The position numbers and the translations under genes were made by a program. DNA of 64,000 bases. Origin: Nymphaea colorata (Eukaryota > Streptophyta > Magnoliopsida > Nymphaeales > Nymphaeaceae). Location: assembly GCF_008831285.2 (NCBI RefSeq), contig NC_045143.1, positions 14,471,151 through 14,535,150 on the forward strand. Direction: 5' to 3'. The notes beneath the pieces are model-generated. The model had not been told where the DNA came from. It saw only the letters and a list, made by a program, of their open reading frames with translations, and ran no database searches. Below, in pieces: positions 11,290 to 24,560 of this stretch (within the stretch, counting starts at the first letter, position 1; each line of letters opens with the position of its first letter).

Positions 11290-12330
11290 CCTGTCGCAGT
11301 CATAATCATTGTTGTCTATATGAAAACGCATGTACCAAACTATTAATTGTAGAAATAGCAAATAATTTCATACAAATGTAAGATTTTCATAAATAATAAA
11401 CATTTAACATGTAGAAGTAAGCCCGGAGTGACAAGCTAATTGTCCTATGATTTGCCGCACAAATACAGCCTGGTAAAGGATTAGCATACATAGAAACTAT
11501 CCTCTAACTTCGGGAGTTAACCAGGTCCTCTAAAATATGCTGCTCCAACACAATCTTGATGTAGCCTTTTTAATTTTTGAATTCTTTTTATTTCGTGAGA
11601 TCTTCCGCTCATTGAGTTCATCACAAACTTTACAAAATTCGGTCAGTTAATTAAAAAAACAAATCACTTTAACACAACCATGCATCTTTGTTGGTCAATA
11701 ACTGCAAAGTTTTAAACTTATTACATAATAAGTTTGAAATGATGCTGAAATCAAGGCAAAGAGAACATAAAGTAATAACAAACAAGAATTTAGGTAAATC
11801 AATTTGTCACAAATGCCTAACTTCTAATATGAGAATTCATTCAATAACATATCAAAATCATATATGGAGTGAATGAAAGAAGAAACCACTTGCACAATAG
11901 AATGACTAAAGTTTTATGTCAAAGGTGTCCTTAACATGCATAATATCCAGCCAGGGTGATCAGAAGAAATACCTTAAGGTTGCATTTGATAGCACCGGAT
12001 CTTACATTACATCTGTGACTGTATAAAAAGGTGTATTTTGAAAGATCCTTGGTTTGGTAGCATAAATTTTAAGTCCATGCTCCATGTTAACAACCATAGA
12101 CCTGATCTTAAATTTATGGACTTGAAATCTTAGGATATCAAATCACTGCCAATCTAACCTCCACGGTTAAGCAAACACAACCTAAAGATAAACACAAAAG
12201 TACACAAATGAGCATAATGGAATCTTTCACTATAAGTATCATCAATAGTATACCTATCTATGTTTATAGTTTTTATGGGTTATCTCATAAAATCCACTCT
12301 ACTTATATTGTTTAACATATAAATTTTGTG
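11290..12330. other. AT-rich intergenic DNA, nothing recognised
   Basis: No coding motif, inverted terminal repeat or RNA gene seen. Confidence 0.4.

Positions 12331-12371
<41 letters not shown>
12331..12371. repeat. (TA)n microsatellite
   Basis: About 20 TA units. Confidence 0.9.
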
Positions 12372-12376
<5 letters not shown>

Positions 12377-13300
12377 ACAATATATTATTCATTAGTAGAG
12401 CACACTCTGCCACTCCCTTACCTGCTACACACCCGACTAAGCATTTGGCACCCTTAATTAATCACAACCGACATCGTACTATTCACAATCTAAGCGCTAA
12501 CGACGACTTGCTGATAAGCATGAAATCCATAGGAGAAATGATCAAAGCAACTACAATGTAAGTAGAAAAACAACTACAACGTAAGTACAAAAAGCAAGAC
12601 GCCTATTCTACCAGGAATATAACCGAACACCCGAACACAGTTAATTTAATAGAGAAACTTTCTACCCTTCAAGCAAATGGCACAATTGGCAGCACAAATA
12701 AAATAAACAACCGTGTTGGCACTGCGTCTAATAATGACTCAACAAAGGAAAACCTTATATTGACAGAAGAAATAGCACAACAAAGGTACTAAGAAAACAA
12801 GAGAAAAACATTGATTTTAACTAAAAAAAAAAACCCAGGGGTCTGTCAGCCTTTCAGGCCTCAATCTCGGGGCCATGTTGGTCTAAAAAACAGGTTTATG
12901 CCAACCCGGGCCTGACTGAGAGCTGATAAAAATAGTATTATTAGTTTTAAGTGTGTGTGTGTGTACACAGGCAGTAGTGGTCTTCAAGTACTTATTCCTG
13001 CCTTTGTTAAGCTCCACGTTCATGGTGATCATCGAGGGTCTGAAAGTTGACCTACTTCTCCTTTACCATAGTCTGTATCTCCTTGTCTAGTATCATAGGT
13101 CATGTCCACGAACATAGTAGGCCACGACTAGAGAGAGAATCTAGGAAAAAGATGGACTCTGGTGCGGTGCTCTGGCTGCTGCGGCGCTGCCTGACCATGA
13201 CAGAAAATTTGGATAGAGTCATGGATGGTGGGGCGAAGTTGCAGTGGATGCCAGACAATGGTGAGCCGCGCTGTAGCAGTGGACGGCGGTGGATCGTGGA
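12372..13300. other. Intergenic DNA, nothing recognised
   Basis: A-rich spacer up to the 3' side of the minus-strand LINE. It may include LINE 3' UTR beyond 13100, but I could not fix the boundary or a poly(A) tail. Confidence 0.35.
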
Positions 13301-14767
13301 GTGATCAATGATATGTTGAGAGAGAGAGAGAGAAAGAGAGAGACTGAGAAAGCCGATAAAATAGAAATATATAACAAAATTTGGGGACAAGAAATCCCCT
13401 AACTACAAGAACAAGCTGCAAAAACAAATTAAAAGAAGAAAATATACAAGTTAACAACACAATAAAACAAAATAAGAGCGGTGGAGAGAGAGTAGACAAG
13501 CGGAGCGGCAGAGTCACCCAGCAGCAGACGAAGGACGGCACCGTAGCCTAATAGCAAAGTGGACATCCCCCAGAACAAGGCGTGTCACAAACTCCAACGA
13601 AAAGAAGGTGGCCCTAAAAACCCTGTTGTTGCGCTCTTCCCAAATGCGCCACCAAGAGGAAATGAGCCATAATCTCCAGACATGACCTCAGGAAAAGGAC
13701 AGGTGGGAGGAAGGATAAAGGAGAAAAAAAAAAGGTGAATGGATGGTTGGTTTGAAAGGATACTAACAAAAGAAGGTCATGCAGAGGCAAGAACACTATG
13801 AAAAAAAAGACAATGAGTAAAAAAGTGAACTCGGGACTCAGTTGCGGCGAGACAGAGAGAACATTGGTTAGCTAAGTTAATACCAAAATGCTATAGGTGG
13901 TCAAAAGTATTGATGTTACCAGCAAGAAGAAGTCAGACAAAAGCAATAGCGCGATGAGAGAGACCAGAGGACCAAAGGGACCGGGGTGGGAGTGATGCAA
14001 CAGAAGAACCAAAAGAGACCATGTAACAAGAAGAAAAAGTGAATTCACGGGAAGGCGAAAGAGGCCAACATGGGGGGGAGAGGGGTGAGCGATGGGAGGT
14101 CAGCAAAGCGGAGGAAAAAGGGAAGAGCAGAAAACAGGTCACACCAAAACTGTGAAGGAGATGAGTGGGAGATAGAAACATTCCAATCACTAGGGGAAAA
14201 CAGGTCATATTTGGAACAAATGAAAAGGGAGAAGGGAGAATGCTCGGTTGTTAGACGCCACCACCAAGAATACAAACAAGACTCACATGCCCGACTAAGG
14301 TTGGTAACCCCGACACCCCCAAGACGCGATAGAAGAACCATATCCCAACGCGCAAGGCAATCCGAAGGGCGATCACCATCCTAAATAAAGTTACGAATGA
14401 TTCTATCAAACTTTCACAAAAAAACCATAGGAGGTCGAAAGACCGTCAATACATGAAGGAGGACAGACGTAAAACAATGTTTAGCAAAGATAATACGATC
14501 TGGAAGGAAAAGCAGTTTTTCCTACCAACAATGGAGGCAATCCAACAGCTTCTACTCCACTCCATCCTAAAAGGAGGGCGCAGGAGGCGACAACGTAATC
14601 TGAAGACCCAAGTAGTTCATAGGCAAGCTCAGTAGCCTTACACCCAAAACAAGCTTTCGCAAGAAGCACCGTGGCCGGATCCACCTGAATGAGAGAAATG
14701 TGACACTGGGATGAATTAATAAAAAGATTTGAGATGAGCTCAAAAACTCGAAGAATGAGCCAAGTTT

Positions 14768-15133
14768 TCACAATCTATTGGCGAGAAGCAGTGTCAAACA
14801 TGAGAAAGTCCTCAGCATATTGGAGGGTGGAGAAGTCTTACAAGTGGGGGAGAAAATACAAAGTGATGAAACTAACAACCACAACGTGACGAAATAAAGC
14901 AGAAAAGCACTCGGCAATAAGGTTGAAAAGTAATAGTGATAGCGGACAACCCTGATTGAGGCCGCGACCGAGACGGAAGAATTTGCTACACATCCCATTG
15001 AAGGAGACCGTAAGTTGCGCCCCAATGACAAGTGAGAAGATCTACTGCCGAAACGACAAACCAAAAGCAAGACGGTGAGGAGGTCAAATAGTAACTCCCA
15101 ACTAACCGAATCAAAGGCCTTTGAAATATCCAA
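14768..15133 (-). pseudogene. LINE ORF2 reverse-transcriptase domain (broken)
   Basis: The DISKAFDSVSWELL motif (RT block with the first catalytic Asp) at the 5' end and the YAED motif at 14819-14808 are in different frames, so at least one indel lies between. The YADD to YAED change removes one of the two catalytic aspartates. Downstream, KTWLILRVFELIS and CHISLIQVD continue the RT thumb in another frame. Confidence 0.75.
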
Positions 15134-16073
15134 CTTGAGGATGAAGGAGGAAGACGCAAACAGTAGAGGGAATGAACAACCTCATTGGCTATGATAACAG
15201 CGTCATGCAAACGTCGACCCGTGATAAATGCAACCTAAAAGGGACTGATGATAGAATGCAAAACAGATGTCAGCCGCATAGAAAACAACTTAGCGTAATC
15301 TTGTAGGGAGTGCTTAAGATAGAGATCCAGTGAAAGCCGCTGACATCTGTAGGGTTAGGACGCTTAGGTACCAAGACGCATGTGGCTTGATTAAATTCCT
15401 TAAGAAAGATAGAGTTGGAGGCAAATTCGTCACAAAACTCGAACGCATCAATGCTGCAAGCCTTCCAAAAGGTGTGAACAGCATTCTTGGTTTCTTAGTG
15501 TAGGAAGGGCCGCTCAAGAGTGTTCGACAAGAGACAGAGAAGGAAGAGAGGTGAATATCTGGCAGCGGGGCACGAAAGGGAAGAGGTTTACAGTAGAAAT
15601 CATGAAAATAAGTGTCAAAGCCGGAAGGATGTCATCACCAATAAATTCTTCATGCCCAATAATCATGGACTAGAGCAACGTCTAACGGCCTCTCTGAGAG
15701 GCGGCTAAGTGGAAAAAATGAGAATTTTGGTCACCATGCGAAAGCCAACCCAACCTAGAACGTTGCTACCAATGGATGGATTCCCTAACCCCCACTCCTA
15801 AGTAAGACACTGGAGGCAAAGAAGATGAGAACACTGGTCCACAGAAAAATTATCAAATGACTGAAGGGACAAAATCTCCTTATCACATACGGTCACCTCA
15901 TAAAACTTGTCACTCCAAAAAATACGCTTTCAGGAAATAACCTCCCTCCTGATGCAATGCAATTTACGCGAGAGCCTAAAACCAGCCCACCTACCATTGG
16001 TGGTGTGAGCCCACCACCTAGGGACGACATCAACAAATGACTCATCCCGAAGCCACCTAAGCTCAAAGCGTTA

Positions 16074-16806
16074 CTAGGTGTACCTGGTACCAGCCCTACC
16101 CCGATGAAGTGAAAGCAGCAGTGGAGCATGATCAAACAAATGTCTCGTTCCTAAGACCAAGGAAGATAAAGGAAAAACAGAGAACAACTCAGGCGAGAGG
16201 AAGACATGGTCCAACCTCTGGAGAATGAGATGATTTATATTGTTGGACCAAGTAAATTTTTCATTATTCAAAGACACGTCAAAAAGGTCGAACTCATCAA
16301 CGAACGAGCGAAAAACAGACATAGACAAACTAGAAGTGATAGGGGAAGAGGAATCATCAGGACTAAGGAGGCAGTTGAAGTCCCCTGCTAAAAGCCACAG
16401 TGAAGAAGCAAGCTCACGAGCATGACGAAGCTCAGCCCAAAGCTGGTCACGCAAGAACCCAATGCAAGGGCTATAAACCGCAGTAACTAAGACCATGCCA
16501 CTGGGCCAGAGACCATTGAGGACAGCCGAAATAGAGAACTTACCAACATGCACAGCAACCCCCGCAAGGGGCAAAGACCAAGCCAACAGAATGTCATTAG
16601 CAACACCATTAGCCAGAAGGTATCCAAAGAAGGTATCCAAAGGAAGGCTGACACAATAAGGTACAAACTCAGACATGAGATACGACAGACAGCTTGGTCT
16701 CCACCACGATAAGTAAGGAAGACCCATGCTGACGGACCCAAGAAGAGAGGTATCTACACCCATAATGGGCACTCAGGCCATGCACACTCCAACAAGCAAC
16801 CCTCAT
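16074..16806 (-). pseudogene. LINE ORF2 endonuclease domain (broken)
   Basis: Exonuclease/endonuclease/phosphatase-type domain of an L1 ORF2. It would nick target DNA to prime reverse transcription. The motif LLAGDFNCLLSPDD carries the conserved GDFN, followed by FTWSN and RLDHVFLS, in the family order. The frame from ATG 16806 meets stops near 16680, so the N-terminus and core lie in different frames. A short tandem duplication, AGGTATCCAAAG twice at about 16618-16641, falls close to the break and may have caused the frame loss. Confidence 0.75.
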
Positions 16807-19129
16807 GGGGAAACATTGTGAAGTGACACACACCTAGCCACCCTAGCAAAGGGATGTGGGAGGGCTAGCGGGGGGAAGGGGCAAGCAGATTGGAGTGTAA
16901 GGACAGCCACGACTGAGTGTAGGGACAGTGCATGCAGGGCAAGCAAGAAGGAGGCAATACTACCGCTGATGGAAACAAAAGACAACCGGAGCAGGTGGGT
17001 GAAGGAGGTGGTTTTGGTTGGTAAAGAGGGCAAATGGGGACCAGTTACAAGGGTAAAAAGCAAGGAAAAGGCAGTGGAGGGAGACGAGCTGACTGGGGGT
17101 AAAGCATAGATAGAGGCCAAAACTACTGAAGCCGCAGACAAAGAAGAGTGAACAACAACAACGACCTCCAGGGGCAACCTTTAGACGACGGGAGCGCACG
17201 AGGGCACACAAGAAAGCAGGGAGACCAAATCAAGTGGGACCACTGGCGCACAAGGTGGCACAACATCCAACGGGCGGGCAACCGAATGTGAAAGCGCTAA
17301 AGACCAGATGTCGCCAAGAGCAGACAGAACAGCTAGCAGCAACGGGTCGGGGCATCTGGAGGTAGACGAGCATCAACCCCTAGCTCGCAAAGAAGAAAAA
17401 GGAAGGGGCAAGCAGGGTACCTCAAGGGAGCGTGACAGAGAGCAAGCAAGGCACCATCGAGGAGGCAAGGACGGCTCTAGCGGTGAGGAAAGCAAGGGCG
17501 GGAGCTGTGATGGGGGGAGCTTGGCATGCAAGGAGAACTGGTGTGTATGTCCACCTAAGCTGAAGACCCGTGGAATCTCAATCGAGAATGGCGGACCCCG
17601 TGCGCCAGGAAAAGTAGGCCCAGGCCAAGGAAGTCGGATAGAGCCAAAGAAAATAAAGTTAGCATCAGAGTTAGGTGACCGAGGAACAGCAGGTAGAGGA
17701 ACCTGAATCCAGAAGGAGGAAATGACCGTTGCAAAGTCGTGCCACCGATCGAAAAGTCGTCAATCATTCTGACAAGTAGGGAAGCAGCAACATGAACACA
17801 TGACTGCCTGGCAACCCATTCAAGGTAGTACACCTCTGACACCACCATTGACCCCATCTGACGCGAATAGAAGCGACTGACCAAAGTAAGTAAGAAAGCC
17901 TAGAAGCACGACGAGAAGAGGGACACACCAAGTTGAGGGTGTCGGCCGACCAACAGAGACCACCTTGTGGCGCCTCGGCCGCAAGGAACAGCCACCCATC
18001 TGCAAGAGGACAAACTCACAACGGGCAAGTGGAAGGAATGCCTGGAGGAGGCCACGAGCATCATGTAGCTGAAGCGAGCCAGCAAAAACACAATTGAAGA
18101 TGGTGGACTGTCAACTGAAAGAGAAAACTAAAGCCTGACGGCCCCCTTTAGGCGAGCAAAGAAAACTGACAGCAGCACGACATAGGAAGCGAATAAGGGG
18201 TAGGGCATTACACGGTCGGATACCACAAAGATTGGGACCACCAACCCAAGCCCCGCACGGCGGCCGCAAAGGAGGAGGAGGAGGGAGGGTGGCCATGTCA
18301 CCAAGCATGCTTAGGCCTCCCGCCCTTTCTCAGGGCAAAGACTTGGGAATAAGACACCAGATGGCCAACACAACCGTGCGTAAGAAAAAAGAGGCCGGTC
18401 AAAAGCAACGATGCCAAGAACACGTGTATGTCCACCCACTGCCAAAGACAACTGTGTTTGGACCCGCTCAAAGTTTAAGCTGAGTATGGCCCCACAGGCT
18501 GGTGAGGCACAACTTTGCATAAGAGGCAAGGCATAGGCATAGATGGAGGACGAGCAGCAAGAGGAAGCCTCAAAAAAGCTAACCTCCAAATACTGCCAAG
18601 GTTGCAACAACTCATGATCATCACTACCTCACTACCACTGATGCTAACATCTCACAGTCACTATTGTAACGCTGCACCAGCATCCCCAATCTAATGGAAA
18701 TGAAGGCATTTCATCAAACAGTTAATAGGCAGACTCAAACAATACCAACAACCAAAGGATCTCAGGCTGCCGAAGCTGAAAAACTGCTCAACAGTGCCAT
18801 AGCAATGCCTCTGTTGAGCAAAAATCTGCAAAAGAGGCAGACGCTGAACCTGCCCTGCAAGCACTAACCGTGGCAGAGGAAGAAGGGCTCCACTGGAGGA
18901 CGGAACCACAGAAAAAACTGATTCATCGACACAGAAAAAACTGATTCATCGACACCGTCTAACCACCTGCGTCCTGGTGCCAAGGGCTGACGCTGATGAA
19001 GGGGGCAAAGAACCTGCCCAGCCGAGTGAGAGAGAGGCAAACTTGCAAAATGTCTGGGTCAAACACCATGGGGATGGTCGGAAGTGGTCGCCAACCGCTG
19101 TGCTCACTTCATGCGGGAGGTCAGCAGAT

Positions 19130-19230
19130 TCAAGGAGACGAGAGAGAGAGCGCGCTTCATGCGAGAGGTAACCTGGAGCAGGACGCAGAGAGAGAGAGAG
19201 CGCTTCATGCTTGGAGGAGGACGCAGGGAG
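19130..19230. repeat. GA-rich imperfect repeats
   Basis: Three imperfect units built from AGAGAGAGAGCGC and CTTCATGC, just beyond the 5' side of the LINE. They may be part of its 5' UTR. Boundary unclear. Confidence 0.5.
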
Positions 19231-19369
19231 AGAGAAGAGAGAGAGAAAGAAAGACAAAAATTTAGAAAAGTTTTTACCCTAACCCAAATCGTTCGACTTC
19301 AACATGGTGAGTCGGTGATCATGGTGAATCGGTTTCTTTAAAAAAATGAATGGAGTCGAGTTTCAACAA

Positions 19370-19490
19370 GTCTGAATATGAGCTGAAATTTAAGATGGAG
19401 CTCAACTCGTTTAATAAATAAGCCAAACTCGAGTCGAGTTTATACAAGTGAGTCCGAGTCCAACTCTAGTTGACTCGACTGGTTGTTCAA
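19370..19490. repeat. CGAGTCGAGTTT degenerate repeat
   Basis: Contains AACTCGAGTCGAGTTT and related words, the same family as 11065-11285 and 21880-22020. No terminal repeats resolved. Confidence 0.4.
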
Positions 19491-19494
19491 ACCT

Positions 19495-20355
19495 AATTGA
19501 TTAAAAAATGATTCAAAACTTTGACTTAATAAGCGCGTGACTAAAAGGAAGCCGATCAATGAAAAGTTATTTTGAAAATTTGGGACTCCTTTTATGGTCA
19601 ATAGTAAGGTTGCCTGTGGTGAAAACAACGTTCACCCGTTTTCTTGGTTAACACACGAGTCAGCCTGGTTGGGGAGTCCTCTTCTGTAATTTGGTCAATT
19701 TCCAGCAAACTGTCTGGTGTTTGGAGCTGCTTGAGCGTGAAAACTTTATTAAACATTTAATTGTCCAAACAACTTTTAAGAACTTATTATATACATGCTA
19801 AGTTTGTCATGCTTTAAATAAACCTATATAATGCCAAAAATAATCGAAACTAATCGCTAAGTGTTTACGCCGTGTTTCAAAATGTATGTAAAGAATATAT
19901 TTTATGACAAGTGTTAACCCCGTTGCCAAGTCTAGAATCGTGCAATGACTTGGTAGATTACTTTTATTATTTCTTTTAGTGAAAACGTGAGAGTGCTCTA
20001 ATAACGATGTCATGGCTATTATAAAAGATTAGCAATACCTCACCGTCACCAAGTAGGATTCCCCCTCCACCTCAAAAAAGAAAAGTTTGTTTCACTTGCG
20101 TCATCATGCCGTCGAGATTCCAGGTCAACAAATCTCTTTTGAACAAGAAGCTCGTGTGATAGAAGACAGCCGTCAATAGTAATACATGTTACTGTTTCAT
20201 TTATCAGATACAGTTTGATTATATATCCAGATGCATGGCGCAGTAACACTGTTACCAAACGATTCCTAATGGGTTATTTGGGAACCTTTTTAGACACTTA
20301 ACCTGAAAATTCATTAAATTCATTGGACTCTTTTCAAAATGTATGTTTGATGAAC
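19495..20355. other. AT-rich intergenic DNA, nothing recognised
   Basis: No gene or element boundary seen. Confidence 0.4.
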
Positions 20356-20360
20356 ATAAC

Positions 20361-20600
20361 TAGGGATGTCAACGATACATCGGATTTGGATTTAAGAAAT
20401 AACATCCGACAGGACTCAATCTTAAATAAATATCCAATCGGATAACAAACATTTTAACAAATATATCTGAATCTGAAGTGAGCTGGTATTTGAATTCGAA
20501 CTGTAACCTGATATCCGAATCCAAAGTGAGCTGGTCCATATCTGAATTGTAACCTGATATCTAATCCATGAGAGATGATGATATCCATGAGTTGGTGGCT
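20361..20600. repeat. Repeat with AGGGATGTCAACG terminus and internal tandem units
   Basis: Starts TAGGGATGTCAACG, a sequence seen at ends of small plant DNA transposons. Two tandem copies of about 48-50 bp follow at about 20473-20570, each with AGTGAGCTGGT and TGTAACCTGATATC. No matching far end was found nearby. The opposite-sense terminus at 25945-25957 belongs to the same family. Confidence 0.5.
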
Positions 20601-20639
20601 TCATGCACAGACTTACCATCATGGTATAATAAGAATATA

Positions 20640-21870
20640 AATTTTATATGAAGAAAAGCCCGACTAGTTGCTAATGACTTCCTTGGAGCTCTGAATAATA
20701 ATGGCCACATAGTTGCCACATAACCTATTTGATTTAAAATATTTACAATTACATTATAAAAAATAATTTTAATTAATTAATATTGTGTTTAATTGAACAT
20801 TTTTATGTAATCAAGAAAACTATTATAGTTAAGACATCAACTAATTGTAAATAATAAAGAAAACTTCAGTTAAGAAATTTCAACAAAATTGGCATTTTCA
20901 GAAATATGAAAATTAATATCCAATAAATATATTTAATATGAAAAAATTGTGGCACTCTTAAAAAAGTTTTTGTTTATCAATTTATCAATTACTTATTTAA
21001 TCAATCGAATAAATTATTTTGCATAATCATACAACTTGTCTACAAGTCTTGCTTATTTGATATATAATACAGAATTACCAACTTAAAAACAAAAACCTTA
21101 AATGCATAGGAAAAAAAGATCAATTGAACATTTGAATCATCAAATCAATTCAATAATTCAGAGCGTCAAACGTGCAAGTGGAACAATTTGCTTGAAAGAT
21201 AAACAATACAATGTGCAAATGAATCAATTTATAAGTTGTTCTATTTATGTAATTAAGCAAACTAATATACTAAGAGGACTACCTCAAAGAGCTCGTGATG
21301 AAGAATGAATGTTTGACATCATTGAACACTCTTTATACATATGTAAAGAATATTATTTTAATTAACTCAATGAAATGAGAAAATTTCTTTAAACAATGTA
21401 TTTTATAAATGAAAACTAATATGGGTCACCTGATTTAATAATTATCAATAAGTGATCATCATAAAAAGTTGTCTACTAAATTAAAATTTGTTATTATGTA
21501 AAAATATAAAATCATAGTTCAATATGCACAATTAATATGGAAAAAGTATGAAAGTCATATGAATAATTTATTTATTCAACAAAAAAAATTTAATAATTAA
21601 CCAAACATATTATTTTTATATAGACATGAAACCTCATAAAAATTTTATTCAGTTGATAAATAAGTTGCTTCATATAAGTATTTAGGAAAAGAGAATTGAT
21701 CGAAGGAAGTATTTGAAAATAACTTAAAATTTCTAAATCGAGAATTAAACCCAAGTTTTATTAAACTATTTTATGTAATTACAACTATTTAGTTAAACTA
21801 TCTTATGCAATCAATGAATGCATGAAGGGATGTTCTTTGAAGTAGCTTAGCCACCATGTGAAGGAGTCCG
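20640..21870. other. AT-rich intergenic DNA, nothing recognised
   Basis: Very AT-rich; short open frames only, without family features. Confidence 0.4.
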
Positions 21871-21879
21871 ACTCAAATT

Positions 21880-22245
21880 CACTAAAAAAAAATTCAACTC
21901 ACTGATAAACAACTCGAGTTTGAATTTAACTTATACTTGAAATGTTAAACGAGTCAAGTTTGAGTTATAAGAATTCGACTCAATTAAGCTCGCTTGGCTC
22001 AACTTGTAATTAAACCAATGTTGTCAAAATCATTTTGTAAATCAAATCAAAAAGTTAAAGAGTTTGGAGAATAAGTAAATCAATTTTGAATAAGAAGTAA
22101 AACTGGATACCGGGCCAAGGGCTCGTCGGGCTTTCAATAGGCTAAGCCTGAGCCTTGAAAATGCACTCAGGCCAACTGGGCCTTACAAGAAACCTGGCTG
22201 GACTTGGGCTCGGGCATTGGGTTGACATTTGGCCAAGTTTGATTT
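21880..22245. repeat. Degenerate MITE-like repeats (GAGTCGA and GGGCC types)
   Basis: GAGTCAAGTTTGAG words at 21900-22020, then a GGGCTCGGGCATTGGG-bearing stretch at 22108-22245 like the ends of the hAT elements at 10723 and 24561. No complete element is resolvable. Confidence 0.4.
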
Positions 22246-22648
22246 CGATATTTTTAAATGAAATTATACGTATATATATGCATATGCATATAATATAAAT
22301 ATTCAGACTAAATTTGAAATGGGCTCAAGCACACCTAATTGAAATCGTTTATGAATCTAAATAGTTAAAAATATATCTTGATTAAAAAAAAATTTGAAAA
22401 GTAGTAAGAAATCAAACATATAAAAGCTTTATCATATTGAAAAAAAATGATAAAGAAACTTCTAGCTTGTTCCCCTTTGGTTGTAAAAGGTTGTTCTTTC
22501 TATTGAAAAGCGTTATTGGCAGTATGTCACTCCTTTCTTCCTCAAGACACTTCTTCCCGAACACCATCCAATAGAAGTTAGGTTGGAGGTAGAAAAACTG
22601 GGCAATTGCTCAAAGAGAAGAAAGAGGGACTGCTGAAAGAGAAGGATA

Positions 22649-22681
22649 CTCTCTCTCTCTCTCTCTCTCGCTCTCTCTCTC
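22649..22681. repeat. (CT)n microsatellite
   Basis: About 16 CT units with one G interruption. Confidence 0.9.
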
Positions 22682-22949
22682 TGTTCTTTGTGTTTCTTGT
22701 TTAGTTGTTTTTTGCTCTTTGTTTTGTTTTGGGTTGATTTTTTTGTGTTCCCTGATTCTCTTTTCATTTCTTTGGGATCCCTGTTTTCTCTTTTTGTTTT
22801 TTGTTATGTTGTAAGGGCTTTAAATAGAAGTGATATTGCAGAAAAGGGGAAGAGTTACTCGCTTATCATCGCTATATCTATTGTTTTGACTTTTGAGTGA
22901 TGCCATTCTTACGTCTTATCCTTTTATTTTATATGCACCTTCTTTTCTA

Positions 22950-23680
22950 GGTTCTAAATGTTTGTCCATGAAAAGGCAGGGACGCCTGTTATCTCTAATG
23001 TCTTTCTTGATTGTAATGAGCAGAACTATATGGCTCCTAAGAATTTATTGAATATGAGTTTTAAAGGAAGCCATGAGTCTAATGGTTTCCCTACTTTGAT
23101 TTGAGTCCTCCTAGCTTTTCTAAATGAAATCGGGGGATAACAAAACAGATGTAGTTAATCAGTAAAAGTATATAGAGGGGCATGTATGATTAGTTGATTT
23201 CGCAAGTCAAACATGGTCGATTGAAGGACAGCAAATCTTATATGCGGACCTTACCAGAAGAAGGGGAGAAATAGAATATCCGAACTTCTCCAAGATATAT
23301 ATAATAAGGAGCTCCCAGAAGGGGGCTGTTGAGAAAGGAGAGCTAATTTCTTTAGCTAAGGACTTTGGAAGTTGCAATCTGATCCTCTTGTGAATGGTAA
23401 GGGCAAGCTTGGAGATCTTTGTCAGAGCTTGGAGGTCCTTGGATGGAGATATTGTGATGTACCACTGATGCTGCCACTTCATTCTAGCTTCCATGTGTTC
23501 GTTCAAATGCCATTTCCAGCTAAACTGCATCTTTGATTTGCGTCGTCTACAACTTTTCTTTATACAAATATAACTTATTTTAACTACACCATGAAACTTG
23601 ATGAGTGTTTTTTGTGGCCTCTGACTTGGCTGATGAGAAAGCTCTACAAGTAAAAACCAAATTTTATGCAACACATTTCC
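22950..23680. other. Unassigned, possibly old coding relic
   Basis: Both strands hold longer than expected open stretches for this AT content: plus-strand frame from about 22960 (opening MFVHEKAGTPVIS, stop near 23103) and a 155-codon minus-strand frame at 23674-23207 with Trp/His-rich WKWHLNEHMEARMKWQHQW. Neither matches a family I know. A decayed retroelement is the simplest explanation. Confidence 0.25.
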
Positions 23681-24555
23681 TTACCATGTCACTTTTTTGG
23701 GAAAGCTTTGTTTAACAGAATCAGTTTCACACTCAAAACTATTTGCAACTTCAATTTGAAAATTTTAAATGGAAAAAAATGTTGTGCCTTGTCTAATTCA
23801 AAATGACACATCTTGCATCATTATGCTTGCAGAAGGTGGCGCCCCTCATGCCTATTGAGGATTCTCAACCATAGTACTTTTCTGATGCATTTCCATTGTT
23901 AGTCTCATCAAGTTAGACTGTTGAGAGGACTGCATAGGCTCTATTGTACAATAACAATGCATAGGATCTTGACAGCATTGTTGAAATTATGATGTAAAAG
24001 TTACTTGCCAAGTGTGGTATGATGCAGTATGTGCATGTGAACTAAAAAATCATTCATGCAATGATGCATCATATATTAGCTTTATCCACTTTCATTTCAA
24101 CACGTTTCCGTTCAGAAGGGGCTACAAATTATTTATCTTTTCTTGAGAAATTAAAAAAAAAAAAATTTATATTCATCTGCACACTTGTTGACATGTGACA
24201 AGGTTTCACATGAATGTCTTTCACTGTCCTATTTGGACTATCTACGTGATTAATCATGCTTGGTTTTCATATCATGGTATATCTTCTTGGAAAGCTTTAC
24301 GGAGAAAAATGATCTTCAAGAGAAATTTGTTTATGGCTGCAGTTTGAAATTTTAACTTGGAAAGAATTACTTGGTTCTGTTTGTTTCTCAATGATACTTC
24401 CTGCACCACTATACTGTTAGAAGGTGGTGGTTCTCATGTCTATGATGGAGAGATTCTCAACCATTGTTTAGAGGTCTAGGCATGAAAGTTTCTGAAGGAT
24501 GTCTATTACAGTTCAACCTATCTGGACCATTAACAGGACTGCTGAAGCTCTGTTC
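23680..24555. repeat. Old diverged tandem duplication (~550-bp period)
   Basis: Segments at about 23690-23900 and 24280-24470 share, in order, TTGGAAAGCTTT-like, TTTGAAATTTTAA-like, AGAAGGTGG, CTCATG and GAGATTCTCAACCAT-like blocks. Divergence is high. The hAT element at 24561 follows the second copy. Confidence 0.5.
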
Positions 24556-24560
24556 TTAAT

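Larger units (their letters stand above)
13400..18950 (-). mobile_element. Decayed L1-type LINE retrotransposon
   Basis: Full-order but broken non-LTR element on the minus strand. ORF1 region about 18950-16820: Ser/Pro-rich with a DUF4283-like segment near 18100-17950. ORF2 from ATG at 16806, opening MRVACW as plant L1 endonucleases do. Endonuclease core near 16400-16100, with LLAGDFNCLL, NNEKFTWSN and LQRLDHVFLS. RT with DISKAFDSVSWELL at about 15130-15090. Polymerase motif as YAED at 14819-14808 instead of YADD. RT zinc-binding domain near 13690-13560 (WLISSWWRIWEERNNRVF). Many stops and frameshifts. The 3' poly(A) and target duplication were not located, so the ends are approximate. It cannot be active. 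Confidence 0.85.
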
